A stretch of 24,865 bases of DNA from RGIG2041 sp045537695 (GCA_045537695.1 JAZSQB010000007.1:1-24865); one strand, 5' to 3'. Numbered from the stretch's first letter, positions 6,221 to 14,825 are shown. Notes: generated by a model not told the origin, from the letters alone. Translations and numbers: made by a program.

Positions 6221-7141
6221 ATGCTGATTTGTGATTTACACTGTGACTTGCCCGACAAAATATTAGACGGCGCAAGCCTCACAGACAAAAATTGCCACTG
6301 GGCACTGCACAAATTAAAAAAAGAGCATTCCTATGTGCAAACCTTTGCGCATTTCGTAGATAAACGAAAATATCCGGATGCCTTTGCGCGCGCCGCTGCA
6401 ATGCTGCATCATTTTACGGCAAAGCTTGCCGAAACAGATATGATGTTAGTGAAAACCGCCGCTGATTTGGAAGAAAACATACAAAACGGCAGAACTTCCG
6501 CGATTTTATCCATAGAAGGCGGAGAAGCACTCGATGGCAAGATAGAAAACGTCGAATACTTCTACAATCTTGGTGTGCGCTTTTTGACGCTGACATGGAA
6601 TCTTCAAAATGCGCTTTGCGAAAGCTGTGTCTCCGGCGATGCACCTTTAACGGATTTTGGCAAGGCAGTCGTAAAAGAGATGAACCGTGTCGGTATGATC
6701 CCCGATGTATCGCACATGTGCGAACGCGGCTTTTGGAGCACGCTCGAAACGAGCACGCGCCCGATTGTCGCAACACATTCCAATGCAAAAGCCGTTTGCA
6801 ATCACCCGCGCAATTTAACAGATGAACAGTTTATCGCTATCAAGGACTGCGGCGGTCTGGTCGGCATCAACTTCTATGCACCGTTTCTCGAAAACGACGC
6901 CTGCAAAGCAAACTTAGACAGCATTATAAAACATATAGAACACTTTCTCGCCCTCGGCGGCGAAGATTGCCTCTCTCTCGGCGGTGACCTCGACGGTATG
7001 CCCACACCGGCAAAGGGCATAAAAGATATCGGTGACGTACACAAAATTGCCGAAAATTTAGCGAAATTAAACTACAGCGAAACACGGATTCGTAAAATTA
7101 TGGGGGAAAATGTGCATCGATTTGTTCAAACACACTTCTGA
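6221..7141 (+). CDS. M19 (renal-type) membrane dipeptidase family protein
   Basis: 306 residues. A zinc peptidase of the amidohydrolase fold that cleaves dipeptides, often with a D-residue at the second position. All expected metal ligands are visible: His7 and Asp9 (DLHCD), bridging Glu99 (SIEGGE), His165 (DVSH) and His186 (ATHSNA). The substrate-binding NHPRNLTD (194-201) and Asp256 in GGDLDG are also present. There is no signal peptide, so it is a cytosolic form, probably degrading peptidoglycan-derived or other peptides. Start 6221 has AAAGGA 9 bases upstream; an earlier reading overlaps the regulator. It is coupled to the LacI-type gene, linking it to the amino-sugar-like locus and suggesting recycling of cell-wall or glycopeptide fragments. 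Confidence 0.9.
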   Translation: MLICDLHCDLPDKILDGASLTDKNCHWALHKLKKEHSYVQTFAHFVDKRKYPDAFARAAAMLHHFTAKLAETDMMLVKTAADLEENIQNGRTSAILSIEGGEALDGKIENVEYFYNLGVRFLTLTWNLQNALCESCVSGDAPLTDFGKAVVKEMNRVGMIPDVSHMCERGFWSTLETSTRPIVATHSNAKAVCNHPRNLTDEQFIAIKDCGGLVGINFYAPFLENDACKANLDSIIKHIEHFLALGGEDCLSLGGDLDGMPTPAKGIKDIGDVHKIAENLAKLNYSETRIRKIMGENVHRFVQTHF

Positions 7142-7184
7142 CTAAAATTTCGCGGAAAACTTTGCAAATTTTTTAACAAAACAC

Positions 7185-7212
7185 TTGTATTTTTTCATTT
7201 TCGTGGTATAAT
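7185..7212 (+). promoter_or_regulatory. Promoter of the aldolase gene
   Basis: TTGTAT (7185-7190), 16 bases, TATAAT (7207-7212), with TGG directly before the -10 (extended -10). The leader to the start codon is about 55 bases. Confidence 0.8.
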
Positions 7213-7272
7213 TTATATTTAGTGGGTAAAAATTGCATATTCCCACATAAAGTAGAGTAAGGAGTGAACGAA

Positions 7273-8208
7273 ATGCCATTAGTATCCACAAAGGAAATGT
7301 TTAAAAAGGCATACGAAGGCGGCTATGCAATCGGCGCCTTCAACGTAAACAACATGGAAATTATCCAGGGTATCACCGAGGCTGCCAAGGAAGTAAATGC
7401 ACCGCTGATTCTCCAGGTTAGCGCAGGCGCAAGAAAGTATGCAAACCATACTTACCTTGTAAAGCTTGTTGAAGCTGCTGTAGAAGAAACAGGTCTTCCG
7501 ATCGCACTACACTTAGACCACGGCGATTCCTTTGAACTTTGTAAGTCCTGTATCGACGGTGGCTTTACATCCGTTATGATTGACGGTTCCCACCTGCCGT
7601 ACGAAGAAAATGTTGCACTGACCAAGAAGGTTGTTGAATACGCGCATGCAAGAGGCGTTGCTGTAGAAGGCGAGCTCGGCAGACTTGCAGGTATCGAAGA
7701 TGCCGTAAACGTATCTGCTGAAGATGCTTCCTACACAAGACCGGAAGAGGTTGTTGACTTTGTTACACGCACAGGCGTTGACTCTCTTGCAATTGCTATT
7801 GGCACAAGCCACGGTGCATACAAGTTTAAGCCGGGTCAGAAGCCGCAGCTTCGTTTCGATATCTTAGAAGAAGTAACAAAGCAGCTCCCGGGCTTCCCGA
7901 TTGTTCTGCACGGTGCTTCCTCCGTTATTCCGGAATATGTTGAAATGATTAACGCAAACGGCGGCGATATGCCGGATGCAATCGGTATCCCGGAAGAAAT
8001 GCTGCGTGAGGCTGCAAAGAGCGCTGTATGTAAGATCAACATTGACTCTGACCTCAGACTCGCTATGACAGGTTCCATCCGTAAGTACTTGAACGAAAAC
8101 CCGAGTCACTTCGACCCGAGACAGTACCTCAAGCCGGCAAGAGCAGCTATCAAGGATCTCGTCAAGAAAAAGATCGTAAACGTTCTCGGTTGCGACAACA
8201 AGGCATAA
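7273..8208 (+). CDS. fba: Class II fructose-bisphosphate aldolase
   Basis: 311 residues. A zinc-dependent aldolase that cleaves fructose-1,6-bisphosphate to dihydroxyacetone phosphate and glyceraldehyde-3-phosphate. Visible signature: LHLDHGD with catalytic Asp82 and zinc ligand His83, EGELG (Glu133), zinc ligands His180 (GTSHGAYK) and His213 (LHGASS), and KINIDSDLR (254-262) for phosphate and K+ binding. The stretch EMINANGGDMPDAIGIPEE (about 224-242) is a flexible insertion found in the gut-clostridial branch. The ATG at 7273 is chosen over GTG 7264 because the GGAG (7261-7264) overlaps the GTG. It is monocistronic, with a strong extended -10 promoter and a following terminator. Codon choice is strongly biased, as expected for a highly expressed glycolytic gene. 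Confidence 0.95.
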   Translation: MPLVSTKEMFKKAYEGGYAIGAFNVNNMEIIQGITEAAKEVNAPLILQVSAGARKYANHTYLVKLVEAAVEETGLPIALHLDHGDSFELCKSCIDGGFTSVMIDGSHLPYEENVALTKKVVEYAHARGVAVEGELGRLAGIEDAVNVSAEDASYTRPEEVVDFVTRTGVDSLAIAIGTSHGAYKFKPGQKPQLRFDILEEVTKQLPGFPIVLHGASSVIPEYVEMINANGGDMPDAIGIPEEMLREAAKSAVCKINIDSDLRLAMTGSIRKYLNENPSHFDPRQYLKPARAAIKDLVKKKIVNVLGCDNKA

Positions 8209-8222
8209 TTTAAGCAAATGAA

Positions 8223-8252
8223 AAAGCAGTATGGATCAGTCCATACTGCTTT
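8223..8252. terminator. Bidirectional terminator between fba and the phage-derived operon
   Basis: Perfect 13-bp stem AAAGCAGTATGGA/TCCATACTGCTTT with a TCAG loop, followed by CTTTTTTATTT on the plus strand and TTCATTT on the minus strand. It ends both fba and the leftward phage operon. Confidence 0.92.
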
Positions 8253-8257
8253 CTTTT

Positions 8258-8611
8258 TTATTTCCTGCCTAAGATATTTTTAAATATCGGCGGGAGCGGT
8301 ACGTGTAAGTCGTTTAAGTTTTCAAATACGGAAACAATCTCCGTGTATACATAATACGCCATAACACCGCTTGAAATCAGTTGCTTTGTATCATTTAAAA
8401 GCACACCGAGTGCAAACGACAGTGCCACTACCACAAGCACACCGCACTTTTTAAAACCACCGTCTCTCAACTTTGAGCTGATAATCCCATCTTTGACGTA
8501 GCCTTTGACAATGCCCGTCAACAAATCGGCAATAATTAGAATACAGAGTGCATAGCCTAAAAAGCCGATATTAATGCTGTAACCTTCAAACAGTTGCAAT
8601 AATTCCTGCAT
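8258..8611 (-). CDS. Phage holin (TcdE/toxin-secretion holin family)
   Basis: 117 residues, last gene of the phage-derived operon. Three hydrophobic segments (about 15-36, 56-74 and a weaker one at 76-97) and the family features ADLLTGIVKGYVKDGIISSKLRDGGFKK and NLNDLHVPLPP place it in the holin_4/TcdE-type family. These form membrane holes that release the murein hydrolase. RBS AAGGTG 7 bases upstream. The upstream structural gene stops 11 bases before it. With the amidase three genes away, it completes a lysis pair, so particle release by lysis is implied if the operon is active. Confidence 0.92.
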   Translation of the reverse strand: MQELLQLFEGYSINIGFLGYALCILIIADLLTGIVKGYVKDGIISSKLRDGGFKKCGVLVVVALSFALGVLLNDTKQLISSGVMAYYVYTEIVSVFENLNDLHVPLPPIFKNILGRK

Positions 8612-8622
8612 AGTTTTTCACC

Positions 8623-9786
8623 TTAATTCCCAGCCCATTCGCCGATCTCGAATGCGGTTTCTATATCCTTTCTTTCTGATTCCTGCTGACTTTCTACGTA
8701 CTGCCAGTACTTTGTACCAATTGGCAGACCGAGCGCATCCGCCATCTCCTGCGTGAGTACCTCGCCAACCGCCTTAAACAAATCATAATTGTTTTCAAAG
8801 CGCTTATTTGACGTGCCGGAAGACGTCTTCTTCGCAGCCGCAGCCGCCGCTTTTGCCTTCATTTCCTCTTCGTGCCATTGGCTTTCACGGTTGTATTCTG
8901 ACCACTTATAAGTATTCTCGTTTTCAAAGTCTGTTCTGCTCAGCGTTTTGGTACCGATCGGTAAACCGAGAATATCCGCCATTTCCTGCGTACTTATAAT
9001 ACCGGTCGACTTAAAAGTTTCTAGTGCTCTGTCATAAGCCGTGTTTTTTTCTTCCTGCGCATACAGTTCCGCTTCACGGTCAAAATTTCGATTCCAGTGA
9101 TTTACGTCTGTGTTATGCTCACTTTCCCTAAGCAAATAATCGCGATCCGCATTATACTGCTCAATCGTCTTCTCTGTATGGTCCGCCGCAATGTCATCCA
9201 TTGCCTTTGCATAGCTCTGACGATCTGCGTTGCGCTGATCCTGATAATTGTGATACAGTGTCTTTTTGTCCGCCTGCTCCTGTGCACGCACGGCATCCAG
9301 TGCATTCTGGTAGTCTAAGAATATCGCCGTCTTTGCGCTTTCGCCATAGCCGCTTGTCGGCGATGCCACGCCGCGACCAAGCCCTTTGCCAGCAAGCACT
9401 TCGGCATCCACCAGATTATCACGCTTGTAGTCCGCATATAAATCCTTGCGCTGCTTCTGCGCTGCATTTTCTGCAAGGCTGACACCATTTAAATATGCAC
9501 TACGACTGCGCTGATCTGCCAGACGCAAATTCTCTGCTGCCGCATCCTCGCGCACACCGCGAAGTGCATCCAAATCTACCGTAGGCTTCGTAATCTTTCT
9601 TTCCAGATAGCTTTCTGCATCCTTGGTCAAATCATCATTTTTATACTGCGCCATTGTTTCGCCACCGGCATCAATCTTGCGGTTTCTCTGCTTTAAAAGG
9701 CGGTCTACATCCTCATAGCTTGCCCCCTGCTCCATCGCACGAATCAACGTTTCAGCAATGTTGTCCGGATTGTAATGATAACTCAT
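8623..9786 (-). CDS. Phage structural protein, helical with duplicated TQEMADxLGLPIGTK motif
   Basis: 387 residues, not assignable to a named family. Residues 9-38 contain a short helical motif ending LLKQRNRKI that recurs in clostridial phage structural proteins. Residues 60-250 are charged and probably coiled-coil. Two copies of a 16-residue motif then follow, STQEMADILGLPIGTK (265-280) and LTQEMADALGLPIGTK (344-359), separated by a Lys/Ala-rich linker (310-320). The start overlaps the amidase stop by 4 bases (ATGA), so it is translationally coupled. Its place between amidase and holin and its length suggest a virion-internal, ejection or tail-associated protein. That is inference from context. 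Confidence 0.7.
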   Translation of the reverse strand: MSYHYNPDNIAETLIRAMEQGASYEDVDRLLKQRNRKIDAGGETMAQYKNDDLTKDAESYLERKITKPTVDLDALRGVREDAAAENLRLADQRSRSAYLNGVSLAENAAQKQRKDLYADYKRDNLVDAEVLAGKGLGRGVASPTSGYGESAKTAIFLDYQNALDAVRAQEQADKKTLYHNYQDQRNADRQSYAKAMDDIAADHTEKTIEQYNADRDYLLRESEHNTDVNHWNRNFDREAELYAQEEKNTAYDRALETFKSTGIISTQEMADILGLPIGTKTLSRTDFENENTYKWSEYNRESQWHEEEMKAKAAAAAAKKTSSGTSNKRFENNYDLFKAVGEVLTQEMADALGLPIGTKYWQYVESQQESERKDIETAFEIGEWAGN

Positions 9787-10460
9787 AAGCTTAAGCTCCT
9801 TTCTCTCTCACGTATGTACTGCACCGCTTTTCTGCCAAGCCAGTACAGCCTGCCACTTAAATCTGTTTCCATTTCCTGAAGCATACCGCCGGCATCTAAT
9901 ACAATACCGCGCGCCTGCAATTCCCACACAATATCATTCGGTGTAACATATTCCTCTACCTGCACCAGCTTTTGTTTAAACTCTGCCCAGGCGTTTTCTT
10001 CCACCAACGGTGCCGGACAAAGCTTACCGGTCACATCATAATGGCGGAGCACCTTGTCTGCACCGATGCCATACGTCTGCATCAGCATACGCACAAGCTC
10101 TGCGCCACGCGCAAGCGTTTCTGCATCAAAGTACCAACCGCGCACCTTGTCATAGTGGCAGCAAAACTCAATACCGATGGCGTTATCGTTGCGGCAATAC
10201 GGATGGTTATACTTGCCCGTTTCACTGCCGCAGTGCCACGCGCGCTTCTCCGGCGGCACACTTTGGTACACCGCCGCATTCTCAGAAGCGTGCCCGACAA
10301 AATAGTGCGCGGAACTGCCGACATATTCGCGATTGTAGTACATCGCGTTATCGCGCGCTCCGCCGGTTGCGCCGACATAGTGCACGACAATATATTCGAT
10401 TTTCCCCTGTCTCTGACTGTAATTGTCCGCGCGGCATGGGTAATCTTTATTAATTTCCAT
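9783..10460 (-). CDS. N-acetylmuramoyl-L-alanine amidase (Amidase_2/PGRP type), phage endolysin
   Basis: 225 residues. Cuts the MurNAc-L-Ala bond of peptidoglycan. Catalytic domain about 1-165: zinc ligands His27 (VVHYVG), His140 (LRHYD) and Cys148 (GKLCPAP), plus AWHCG (74-78), Glu98 in IGIEFC and the SSAHYFV strand. The C-terminal 60 residues (about 167-225) form a small helical segment (TPNDIVWELQARGIVLDAGG) of the kind seen after clostridial phage amidases, possibly for wall binding. No signal peptide, which fits a holin-dependent endolysin. The ATG follows the 37-residue gene with an 11-base overlap. GGAGG lies about 13 bases upstream, rather far. Confidence 0.93.
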   Translation of the reverse strand: MEINKDYPCRADNYSQRQGKIEYIVVHYVGATGGARDNAMYYNREYVGSSAHYFVGHASENAAVYQSVPPEKRAWHCGSETGKYNHPYCRNDNAIGIEFCCHYDKVRGWYFDAETLARGAELVRMLMQTYGIGADKVLRHYDVTGKLCPAPLVEENAWAEFKQKLVQVEEYVTPNDIVWELQARGIVLDAGGMLQEMETDLSGRLYWLGRKAVQYIRERERSLSL

Positions 10461-10563
10461 AAAGCTTCTTCACCTCCTCTTCCACTGCCGCGCGGTACCT
10501 TTCCGGTACCGCGTCGAGCGTGATTTTGCCGAGTCTGATTTGTAAAGCATAAAATTTAACCAT
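10450..10563 (-). CDS. Tiny phage protein, CD1375/XkdX-like, 37 residues
   Basis: This ORF begins MVKFYALQIRLGKITLDAVP and ends EEVKKLYGN. It matches the pattern of the very small proteins found just before the lysis genes of clostridial prophages (CD1375-like: M-x-K-x-Y-A...I..G...L.DVP..YR..V). GGAGG (10572-10576) sits 8 bases upstream of the ATG. It overlaps the preceding gene by 8 bases and the amidase by 11. The function is unknown; such proteins are thought to be tail-assembly accessories. Confidence 0.75.
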   Translation of the reverse strand: MVKFYALQIRLGKITLDAVPERYRAAVEEEVKKLYGN

Positions 10564-10720
10564 TGAAAATCACCTCCGCAAGCTCTAAAATTGCCGTTTC
10601 GAGTGCATCAATGCGTTGTGTGTCGGTAATTTCGCTTTCCAACTGCGGCACCAAAGCGTTATTTTCCTCTATCTCCCTTGCGGTCATATTTCTGTAAATA
10701 CCGTTATCATAAATTTTCAT
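10556..10720 (-). CDS. Small phage protein, 54 residues
   Basis: Starts MKIYDNGIYRNMTAREIEEN, a familiar opening of small tail-cassette proteins in Firmicutes phages (YDNGxYR-MTxxEIxE), then a short helix (RIDALETAILELAEVI). The ATG at 10720 lies in the end of the fibre-like gene (14-base overlap) and has only a GGGGG stretch about 10 bases upstream, so translation probably depends on coupling. A 68-residue reading from further upstream is less likely. Confidence 0.75.
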   Translation of the reverse strand: MKIYDNGIYRNMTAREIEENNALVPQLESEITDTQRIDALETAILELAEVIFNG

Positions 10721-12059
10721 CTGCTTCGTGCCCCCAAATCTGTATTGTACTGCCTGCTGCAAAGGCGTTTTCGCTTGTGTTGGTCGGAATGAGTATATTC
10801 AAATCCTTCACAAATCTGCTCATTTTCTTATAAATTCTATCTCTTGCCGATATAGTGTGCTTTGGAGTAGCTGTAGAATTACTAATACCTTGTAAACCTC
10901 CAAGAAAAGCTCCACTCGCAAAAGTTTCCCAGAAACGCTCAGCATATTCCTTTGCATGCACAAAAAAGAATTGCTTGGTTGTTTTCATCGCACCGCCAGC
11001 CCAAAACATATACCATCCGCCGCCATCTGTATATGCCGCCATTGATTTGGTTTCTTCGACTAAAAACGAAGCATCAAACAGTATAGCAATTTCATCTAAC
11101 GACTTATCAAAGGTAACATTTAAACTTGCAACATCTTCTTCAAGCGTTATGGTTTTTAAAAGCTTAAGCTTGCGTTCGCCTTTCACTTCTGCAAGCTTTG
11201 CATCGACATCGCTTTCCTTTGCATAACCGGCAAGGCTTGGAATCACACTCTCCCATTGCTCCCAATCCGGAAATATAAAATCATCCCTTAAGCGGTAGGA
11301 GCCATCCGGATTTTGAACAACCATATCCTCCGAAGCCCCCGTAGCCACATCAAAACGGTACCGTTTTTCCAAGCGTCCGTTGCTCCACAGAATGGTTTGA
11401 TGCTGCTCCATATCCGCCGAATCATTTTCTTCCCCGTTTCCATTAAAAACGGTCACGCACACCATCGAACAAAGTACGCCAACAAGGCTTTCATCGCACA
11501 CCTTGTATACGCCATCTAAAATATCATCTGCCTCGGCAAGGCTGATTTCTTCAAGTCCGCTTACGATGCTTTCCCACGTGCCGTCTTTTCTTGCATAAAG
11601 CGTACCATTCTTCGGTGCTTCACCCGCAAACACGCCGTCCTTGACAGAGAAGGTGTTATCCTTGCAGACAAGCGTATTTTCATCTGCTGCATAGATGTCT
11701 ACCAAGTCGCCCACCGGGATAGCAAGCGCATCGCCGTTTGCCAGTTCCAGAACAATATTTTGCGCCGCCGCATCATAGTGACCGCGCGCAATGATTAATT
11801 CAAGCGGCAGGTCAATTTCCTTTACATCGCCGCCTGCCATTGTAAATGTAAGCTTGCCGTTTTCTCCGTTATAGCTGACATCGGAAAAGCTACTTGGTGC
11901 AAAGCCACTCAAATCATCCAGCAGCGCATTAAACTTGCTGCGCAGCTCCTCGGCAGAACTGTCGAAGTATTCCTTTAATGCCTGCGCACTCATCTGCGGT
12001 CGGTCCGCAAGCTTGGCAATTTTGTTTTTAAATTCTTCTATTTTATATTCTGTAAACAT
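10707..12059 (-). CDS. Tail fibre / receptor-binding-like protein
   Basis: 450 residues. The N-terminal about 70 residues are helical (EFKNKIAKLADRPQMSAQALKEYFDSS), a typical virion-attachment segment. The middle is beta-rich with an LPLELIIARGHYDAAAQNIVLELANGD stretch and fibre-like segments such as APKNGTLYARKDGTWESI. The C-terminal about 150 residues end in FAAGSTIQIWGHEADENL, a closing strand seen in receptor-binding/upper-baseplate proteins of Firmicutes phages. AGGAGGG lies 3-4 bases before the ATG. It follows the nozzle-like gene by 12 bases. The target surface is unknown; it would determine which cells a particle adsorbs to. Confidence 0.75.
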   Translation of the reverse strand: MFTEYKIEEFKNKIAKLADRPQMSAQALKEYFDSSAEELRSKFNALLDDLSGFAPSSFSDVSYNGENGKLTFTMAGGDVKEIDLPLELIIARGHYDAAAQNIVLELANGDALAIPVGDLVDIYAADENTLVCKDNTFSVKDGVFAGEAPKNGTLYARKDGTWESIVSGLEEISLAEADDILDGVYKVCDESLVGVLCSMVCVTVFNGNGEENDSADMEQHQTILWSNGRLEKRYRFDVATGASEDMVVQNPDGSYRLRDDFIFPDWEQWESVIPSLAGYAKESDVDAKLAEVKGERKLKLLKTITLEEDVASLNVTFDKSLDEIAILFDASFLVEETKSMAAYTDGGGWYMFWAGGAMKTTKQFFFVHAKEYAERFWETFASGAFLGGLQGISNSTATPKHTISARDRIYKKMSRFVKDLNILIPTNTSENAFAAGSTIQIWGHEADENL

Positions 12060-12071
12060 ATTCCCTCCTGC

Positions 12072-14387
12072 TTACTTTATTGCTTTATTTTCGCGGTACT
12101 GCAAGGCAAAACCGGTCAGAATCAGTCCTTCGCCCGGCACCGCATTGGAAAACCGTGCACCAAATACACGTACGCGCTTTGCTTTTGCCCGCGTATTGAT
12201 GCATACCGGAAAATCACTTGCATTGAAAGCAAAATCCGCAAAATCCAGCGAAGAAAAATCAAATCTGCCCATATGTTCCTCGTGTTGCAGTGCATTGCGC
12301 GAAAACTCCGTTGTGTAGTACACGCGCAGGCTTGTTTTATTTTGCGGTGCGAGATAAATCGCCAAATCCTCAATGCTTTTTCTGCACCAACCGCTGCCAA
12401 GCGTGGTAACCGGCATATCCCAATATGCTACAATCGCTCTCGCGTCTGTAAGGGCACCATCCGCCGCCACATTATCATAGTACGCATCCGCATCGGTTTC
12501 AGCCATAAAGCAATACACGCCGCCGTCTGCCGCACCGAACACCAAACATTCTGCCTCACTGTACATACAAGTAATCTCCGGCAAATCACAGTAAAAATAC
12601 CACCGCAAATCCCGCGTAACATCCAAAATATACATTCGGCTGCCAACGGCAAGATAATATTTCCCCGCAAAGACCGCGCATACCGCATTTGCAAGTTCTT
12701 CTTTCTCAAGCCTACACTGCACCGGCACGGAAAGGCACTTTAAATTCGTCTGCGCATCCACATTGGTGCTCCGGATTTCATACACGCCGTCCGTTGCCGC
12801 AAACAGCAATCGGTCATTACAGTTTTTAAAGGAAGAAACGCTGCAAGCGCCAACCCCCTGCACACCCTGCTGCACCGAAAAATATACACTGCCATCCTCG
12901 GATATATGCATACTGCGCAAATACTGCGAAGCATCGTGATACAAGCCGTCCTTTAAAATCACCTGATAGCCACTGATTTTATGATAACCGACAATTGCCG
13001 AGCGGTCCGCACCAATTTGTGTATACCCCCTATCTGGGAAGTAGGTGCCCTCATACAAATCACTTGCAAAATCACACGCCGGACAGGCAGCATTACCGGC
13101 AAGAAACACGCGTGTGTCATTCTCACCGCCGAAAATGTCGAAAATACTGCACGCATCCGTCTGCGGTGCACTCTGCATTTCCTTGACATATTCCACGCGC
13201 ACTACACAGTCCGTTTCCGGCAAAATGCTTTTTTCAAATTCCACATACTCGCAGGCATAGCTACCCAAAAATGGCTCACTTCCGTTACTGCGCACAACCG
13301 TATATTTTTGTATCAGATTGCCATCTAAAAACACACGCAGTACAGCACCCTTTGAATTTCTCGGTTCCAGATACAAGCGCACCGCACTTCCGCTGCCGCA
13401 ATTTTGCTTGGTAATATAAAACTCCACCGCACGCTGCGGCGCCGCCAGATTATAGCCTTGCAAAAGCACACCGTCATACATTGGTGTCCCCGTCACCGTA
13501 TCATCCAACGCTAGCATAGAAGTTGGCGAACGATTGATAACATTTGTCGGTGTATACACAAACCCATTGTAGGTAATTACAATATGCGGCGCGCAGTATT
13601 TGTACGCATCCAACCCGATATCATTACGCTGCAGCATCACATATAAACCATTTGCATTTTTTTTAATCTGATAATGCTCCGGCGCAAGCGTATGCACCGC
13701 GCCCTTGTCATCTACGTAGTGCACACTTTCTACATGGACACCACCCGCAACAGAAGCCGGCGCAACATACAGCTTTTGCGTACCGGTAAAACTATACCTG
13801 GCGTAGGCAAACTCAATCTCCTTATACCGGTGCTCCGCACTTAAAAACGCACTTTTTGCATACGCCATTTTCACATCATCCGCACCTGCATTTTGCATAA
13901 ACACATACGGCTCTGCCGCCTCACATTCCGTGCGCCATACGCGTCCGCACTGAAACATCTTGTAAGCCGCGTCCCAACAAAGCTTAAAATACCCCGCGCC
14001 TAAAATATATAGTGCACCGCCAAACACAAAGCTACGGCTTTTCTTATCCTGCAGTGCCGTCGTAATGCACGCGCCTGGCACAAGACCGTTTTCTGTCCAA
14101 TGGCAAAAATACAACGCATTGCCCACATGGATAAAATACTGCTTTTTCTGCGCGCCACCGTCTACATACGGATAGCAGAAAAATCCGTTGATTCTGCCAT
14201 CGCCCGACCACAGTCGCTTATAGCCCGTTCTCTTTTTCAAGGCGCCGTTTTCGTCTACGTACATATTCGCCATATCCGATGCAACACTGAGCGGTAGCTG
14301 CGATTCCGTGTCGGTAAAATGCACACCGTCAAATTTTGTAACTTCTTTGCACAAACGGCGGATTTGTCGGTTAAACTGCATTTTCAT
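12072..14387 (-). CDS. Large beta-rich tail protein, tail-nozzle/stabilisation (T7 gp12 / P22 gp10-like) candidate
   Basis: 771 residues from the ATG at 14387, which has GGAGG 8 bases upstream; upstream in-frame starts lie inside the previous gene. The opening FDGVHFTDTESQLPLSVASDMANMYVDENGALKKRTGY matches the pattern at the start of podoviral nozzle and stabilisation proteins (a Gxxx...a-DMxNxYvdxxGxLxxRxGY segment). Most of the rest is repeated beta-strand sequence typical of a propeller, with Cys-rich loops. It overlaps the connector gene by 17 bases. It implies a short, non-contractile tail. Assignment is by pattern, not search. Confidence 0.75.
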   Translation of the reverse strand: MKMQFNRQIRRLCKEVTKFDGVHFTDTESQLPLSVASDMANMYVDENGALKKRTGYKRLWSGDGRINGFFCYPYVDGGAQKKQYFIHVGNALYFCHWTENGLVPGACITTALQDKKSRSFVFGGALYILGAGYFKLCWDAAYKMFQCGRVWRTECEAAEPYVFMQNAGADDVKMAYAKSAFLSAEHRYKEIEFAYARYSFTGTQKLYVAPASVAGGVHVESVHYVDDKGAVHTLAPEHYQIKKNANGLYVMLQRNDIGLDAYKYCAPHIVITYNGFVYTPTNVINRSPTSMLALDDTVTGTPMYDGVLLQGYNLAAPQRAVEFYITKQNCGSGSAVRLYLEPRNSKGAVLRVFLDGNLIQKYTVVRSNGSEPFLGSYACEYVEFEKSILPETDCVVRVEYVKEMQSAPQTDACSIFDIFGGENDTRVFLAGNAACPACDFASDLYEGTYFPDRGYTQIGADRSAIVGYHKISGYQVILKDGLYHDASQYLRSMHISEDGSVYFSVQQGVQGVGACSVSSFKNCNDRLLFAATDGVYEIRSTNVDAQTNLKCLSVPVQCRLEKEELANAVCAVFAGKYYLAVGSRMYILDVTRDLRWYFYCDLPEITCMYSEAECLVFGAADGGVYCFMAETDADAYYDNVAADGALTDARAIVAYWDMPVTTLGSGWCRKSIEDLAIYLAPQNKTSLRVYYTTEFSRNALQHEEHMGRFDFSSLDFADFAFNASDFPVCINTRAKAKRVRVFGARFSNAVPGEGLILTGFALQYRENKAIK

Positions 14388-14766
14388 CGCCGCCACCTCC
14401 GTAAACATCCGTGATGCGCTCTGCAAAGACCTTTAAGTATTTATCCTCTAACTGCGTATACATTTTGCTGTACACATTGGAAAGCTCGCGGTCTTCATCC
14501 GTTGCCAGCATCGCCGCAAGCGCATACGGCAAGCACTCGCGCACGAAATTGTCGTCATAAACGAGCACATCGCTGTCCTTGTGCACAATCGGTACCGCCG
14601 TCAAAAGCGCCGCGCCCTTGCTTCTGCGAATCCAGTTTTCCGTCGCAAAGCTTTGTGCCAGCAAAAGGTTGATATACGGCAGCTTCAACTTCGGGTAATC
14701 CTTTGCGTCCGTATCCAGCTCATTTAAAAGCGAAAGCGCCATCGTATACAGTTCTAAAACTGTCAT
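14371..14766 (-). CDS. Head-tail connector/adaptor candidate
   Basis: 131 residues, mainly helical (MTVLELYTMALSLLNELDTD..., LPYALAAMLATDEDRELSNVYSKMYTQLEDKYLKVF). Size, fold and position immediately after the capsid gene and before the tail-nozzle gene fit the gp6/gp4-type adaptor of short-tailed phages that sits under the portal. GGAGGTG is 6 bases upstream of the start. It lies directly behind the terminator at 14780-14814, so it is transcribed only by read-through unless another promoter exists. Confidence 0.75.
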   Translation of the reverse strand: MTVLELYTMALSLLNELDTDAKDYPKLKLPYINLLLAQSFATENWIRRSKGAALLTAVPIVHKDSDVLVYDDNFVRECLPYALAAMLATDEDRELSNVYSKMYTQLEDKYLKVFAERITDVYGGGGDENAV

Positions 14767-14779
14767 AATTTCACCTCCG

Positions 14780-14814
14780 AAAAAACTGCCGCAAGCCGTT
14801 TTGGCCTGCGGCAG
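14780..14814 (-). terminator. Terminator immediately after the major capsid gene
   Basis: 12-bp GC-rich stem (CTGCCGCAGGCC/GGCTTGCGGCAG, one G-T pair) with a 5-base loop, followed by TTTTTT on the minus strand. It lies 12 bases after the capsid stop codon, inside the operon. It would keep capsid transcripts in excess over downstream tail transcripts. Confidence 0.88.
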
Positions 14815-14825
14815 AAATACATGAT

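Noticed and set aside
9972..10523. Long plus-strand ORF opposite the amidase
   Set aside because: It lies fully antisense to a gene with clear catalytic residues, has no ribosome binding site and a composition expected of a shadow frame.
12273..12743. 156-codon plus-strand ORF opposite the tail-nozzle gene
   Set aside because: Antisense shadow; no start signals and no recognisable protein pattern.
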